This document shows, in pieces, positions 39,463 to 40,826 of a DNA stretch of 40,826 nt. The position numbers and the translations under genes are program-made. Numbering within the stretch: the first letter of the stretch is position 1; every line of letters begins with the position of its first letter. The notes under the pieces were generated by a model. That model was not told the origin of the DNA. It did no database searches and saw nothing but the letters and a program-made list of their open reading frames with translations. This stretch comes from Natrialbaceae archaeon (lineage in GTDB: Archaea > Halobacteriota > Halobacteria > Halobacteriales > Natrialbaceae), in assembly GCA_003559215.1 (NCBI GenBank), contig PWMF01000042.1, positions 1 through 40,826 on the forward strand, read 5' to 3'.

Positions 39463-39696
39463 ATGAGGACCGCAAAGGCGACCGACCTCACGAGTAAACA
39501 GCGCCGGATCCTCCGGTATCTCCGGGAGCACGCGGCGACGAAGACGTACTTCAAATCGCGGCTCATCGCCCAGGAGCTGGGGATGACGGCGAAGGAGGTC
39601 GGCTCGAACATCACCGCGCTCCAGGAGAGCGACTCCGGCGTCGAGATCGAGAAGTGGGGCTACTCCTCGAGTACGACCTGGAAGGTCAGTCTGTAG
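39463..39696 (+). CDS. DUF7123-type small winged-helix-like protein
   Basis: A 77-residue protein with LTSKQRRILRYLREHAATKT, YFKSRLIAQELGMTAKEVGSNI and a beta hairpin KWGYSSSTTWKVSL. This is the compact haloarchaeal DUF7123 pattern, a likely helix-turn-helix. CCCATAAGAG about 30 nt upstream gives a leaderless start at the ATG at 39463. Role unknown; DNA binding is inferred from the fold pattern. Confidence 0.8.
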   Translation: MRTAKATDLTSKQRRILRYLREHAATKTYFKSRLIAQELGMTAKEVGSNITALQESDSGVEIEKWGYSSSTTWKVSL

Positions 39697-39762
39697 CGGT
39701 TCGAAACGAGACGGCGGCTGGAGCGTTCTGTCCTGCGAGTAGTAGCCGCTCGAGTTGCCTCG

Positions 39763-40380
39763 CTACCCGTCGTAGGCGACGAACTGGTCGGCGTCCCGCG
39801 CGAGCCGTCGCGCGCGCTCGCCAAAGGAGTCGGCGTGGCGAACGACGAGCATGAGGACGGTCTCGGGTCGTTCGACCGCGTACCCGTCTTCTCGGGAGAG
39901 CAGGCCGGCCCCCTCGAGTTCGCCGGCGTACTTGCTCACCGTCGGCGCCGAAACCTCGAGGGCGTCGGCGATGTCGCCGGCCGTCGAGTCCGACGACAGC
40001 AGTAGCTCGATCAGCATGCCCCGCGGGGTGTCCCGGCGGAGGTAGCCCAGCGTGCGCTTCTCGAACTCGTCGAACCGGCCGGCGGGGACGAACCGTTTGT
40101 AGTCGCCGTCGCGGTAACGCTCGATTGCGCCCTGCTCCTCGAGCTGGCGGAGGTGGTGTTGGGTCTCGCCGGTGCCCAGCTGCAGGTCGTCACGGATCTT
40201 CGAGAAGTGCGCGCCGGGCGTCGTCGAGAGGTAGCCCGAAATCGCGTCGCGAGCGTCGCTCTCGCCGGTGTCGGCGCTCGCGGTTTCCGAGAGGCCCGCC
40301 ACCGGTGCGGTGGCACCGAGTGCGGCGAACCGACGCAGGGTCGATCGCTTGTCGTCGTCGACCCCTTCGGACGATGTCAT
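39763..40380 (-). CDS. Regulator with two winged-helix domains
   Basis: About 205 residues. The first 45 form an unusual leader with a twin-arginine-like TLRRFAALGATAPVAGL stretch. Winged helix 1 follows (ISGYLSTTPGAHFSKIRDDLQLGTGETQHHLRQLEEQGAIERYRDG), then winged helix 2 (RGMLIELLLSSDSTAGDIADALEVSAPTVSKYAGELEGAGLLSRED). The tandem order is that of haloarchaeal MarR/ArsR-like repressors. I chose the ATG at 40378-40380; a TTTTACC element on the minus strand supports a leaderless start. The C-terminal DADQFVAYDG is acidic. Target unknown. Confidence 0.83.
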   Translation of the reverse strand: MTSSEGVDDDKRSTLRRFAALGATAPVAGLSETASADTGESDARDAISGYLSTTPGAHFSKIRDDLQLGTGETQHHLRQLEEQGAIERYRDGDYKRFVPAGRFDEFEKRTLGYLRRDTPRGMLIELLLSSDSTAGDIADALEVSAPTVSKYAGELEGAGLLSREDGYAVERPETVLMLVVRHADSFGERARRLARDADQFVAYDG

Positions 40381-40461
40381 GACTTCTACCGTCAGCAATG
40401 TGATCCGCGGTAAAACAGGTTTCGCTCCGTCTCGACTCTCAAGATCAGCGGTGAAACAGCC

Positions 40462-40826
40462 TCAGTCGGTAGTCTGTGAGGGATCGGGCGCGTCGTTCCC
40501 TGCGGGCGACGGCTCCTCGTCGATCTCCTCGAACTCGATCTCCGAGTCCGCCTCGAGCCCCGCGTCGATCTCGCCGACGATCTCGGCGATGTCGTCGAGG
40601 CCGATCAGCTCGCGGGTCTCCTCGGAGAACTCGAGGCTTTCGAGCTGGTCGCCGTCCTCCTTGACGTCGCTGCCCGAGAGGTGTTTGCCGTAGCGCCCGA
40701 CCATCGAGGTCAGCTCCTGTGGCATGACGAACGTGGTCGACTCGCTCTGGCCGATCCGTTCGAGCGTCTCCATCCCCTGATCGATGATGGCGCGCTCGCC
40801 CATCGATTCGGCGGATTTCGCCCGCA
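40462..40826 (-). CDS. SPFH/band 7 protein, 3' part only
   Basis: The last 120 codons of a minus-strand gene whose start lies beyond the window. The sequence RAKSAESMGERAIIDQGMET then LERIGQSESTTFVMPQELTS matches the C-terminal end of stomatin/prohibitin-type SPFH membrane scaffold proteins. An acidic tail (EFEEIDEEPSPAGNDAPDPS) ends it. SPFH proteins form oligomeric membrane microdomain scaffolds, often with an NfeD partner or membrane protease; neither is visible because the window ends. Confidence 0.82.
   Translation of the reverse strand, partial: RAKSAESMGERAIIDQGMETLERIGQSESTTFVMPQELTSMVGRYGKHLSGSDVKEDGDQLESLEFSEETRELIGLDDIAEIVGEIDAGLEADSEIEFEEIDEEPSPAGNDAPDPSQTTD

Noticed and set aside
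1-40826. CRISPR arrays, tRNA and rRNA genes
   Set aside because: No spaced direct repeats and no cloverleaf or rRNA core sequence was found by eye in any intergenic region.

Overview
This window is chromosomal DNA from a halophilic archaeon (class Halobacteria). The reasons are a high-GC, strongly acidic proteome rich in Asp and Glu; haloarchaeal signature genes (archaeal LonB with its membrane hairpin, TFB, a thermosome subunit, geranylgeranylglyceryl phosphate synthase, archaeal-type NadM, the archaeal shikimate entry enzymes, a HalOD1 domain); and promoters with TATA elements about 25 nt upstream of leaderless starts. The genus cannot be fixed from sequence reading alone. No rRNA, tRNA, CRISPR array or intact insertion sequence was seen.

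Layout. 1-3345 (minus): an operon of an ABC-type ATPase and a truncated RND/MMPL exporter. 3505-7936 (mostly minus): a zinc-ribbon ArsR-like regulator, the lipid enzyme GGGP synthase, a CxxCxxCC protein, a small conserved protein, an MBL-fold hydrolase and a small winged-helix regulator. 8206-11688: methyltransferase, family 2 glycosyltransferase, enoyl-CoA hydratase, DUF368 polyprenyl-phosphate transporter. 12013-19195: thermosome, HalOD1 protein, SAM hydrolase, NadM, and a lonB-CPBP protease-small membrane protein run. 19207-23460: an MGMT-like protein lacking its cysteine, divergent from trpCBA and the ADTH synthase gene. 23599-28463: DUF308 membrane protein, nucleoside phosphorylase-like NUP protein, SprT-like protease, HAD phosphatase and 3-dehydroquinate synthase II. 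28482-35641: a cell-surface locus (below). 35768-40826: membrane/zinc protein, 3-dehydroquinate dehydratase, TFB, DUF84 NTPase, DUF7123 protein, two-winged-helix regulator and the 3' part of an SPFH protein.

Aromatic amino acids are a theme. The first three shikimate steps in their archaeal form (ADTH synthase, DHQ synthase II, type I DHQ dehydratase) and the last steps of tryptophan synthesis (trpC, trpB, trpA) all lie here but in separate units. The trpCBA promoter carries two TGTACA palindromes, the core I recall for the methanogen TrpY 'TRP box'.

The best candidate for an under-described system is 28955-35130. It has a winged-helix membrane regulator, a SipW-like signal peptidase with a long extra C-terminal part, a DUF5305 membrane protein, three tandem DUF1102-type exported proteins and, as I read it, a fourth divergent one at 28955-29452. 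The set resembles in logic the SipW/TasA and archaeal bundling-pilus systems (a dedicated peptidase plus fibre subunits); that link is inference. The locus has visibly lower GC in 33300-35130, hairpins just upstream of two start codons, and decayed genes at its right edge (a frameshifted exported-protein gene and a PIN-domain toxin tail), which suggest an accessory island.
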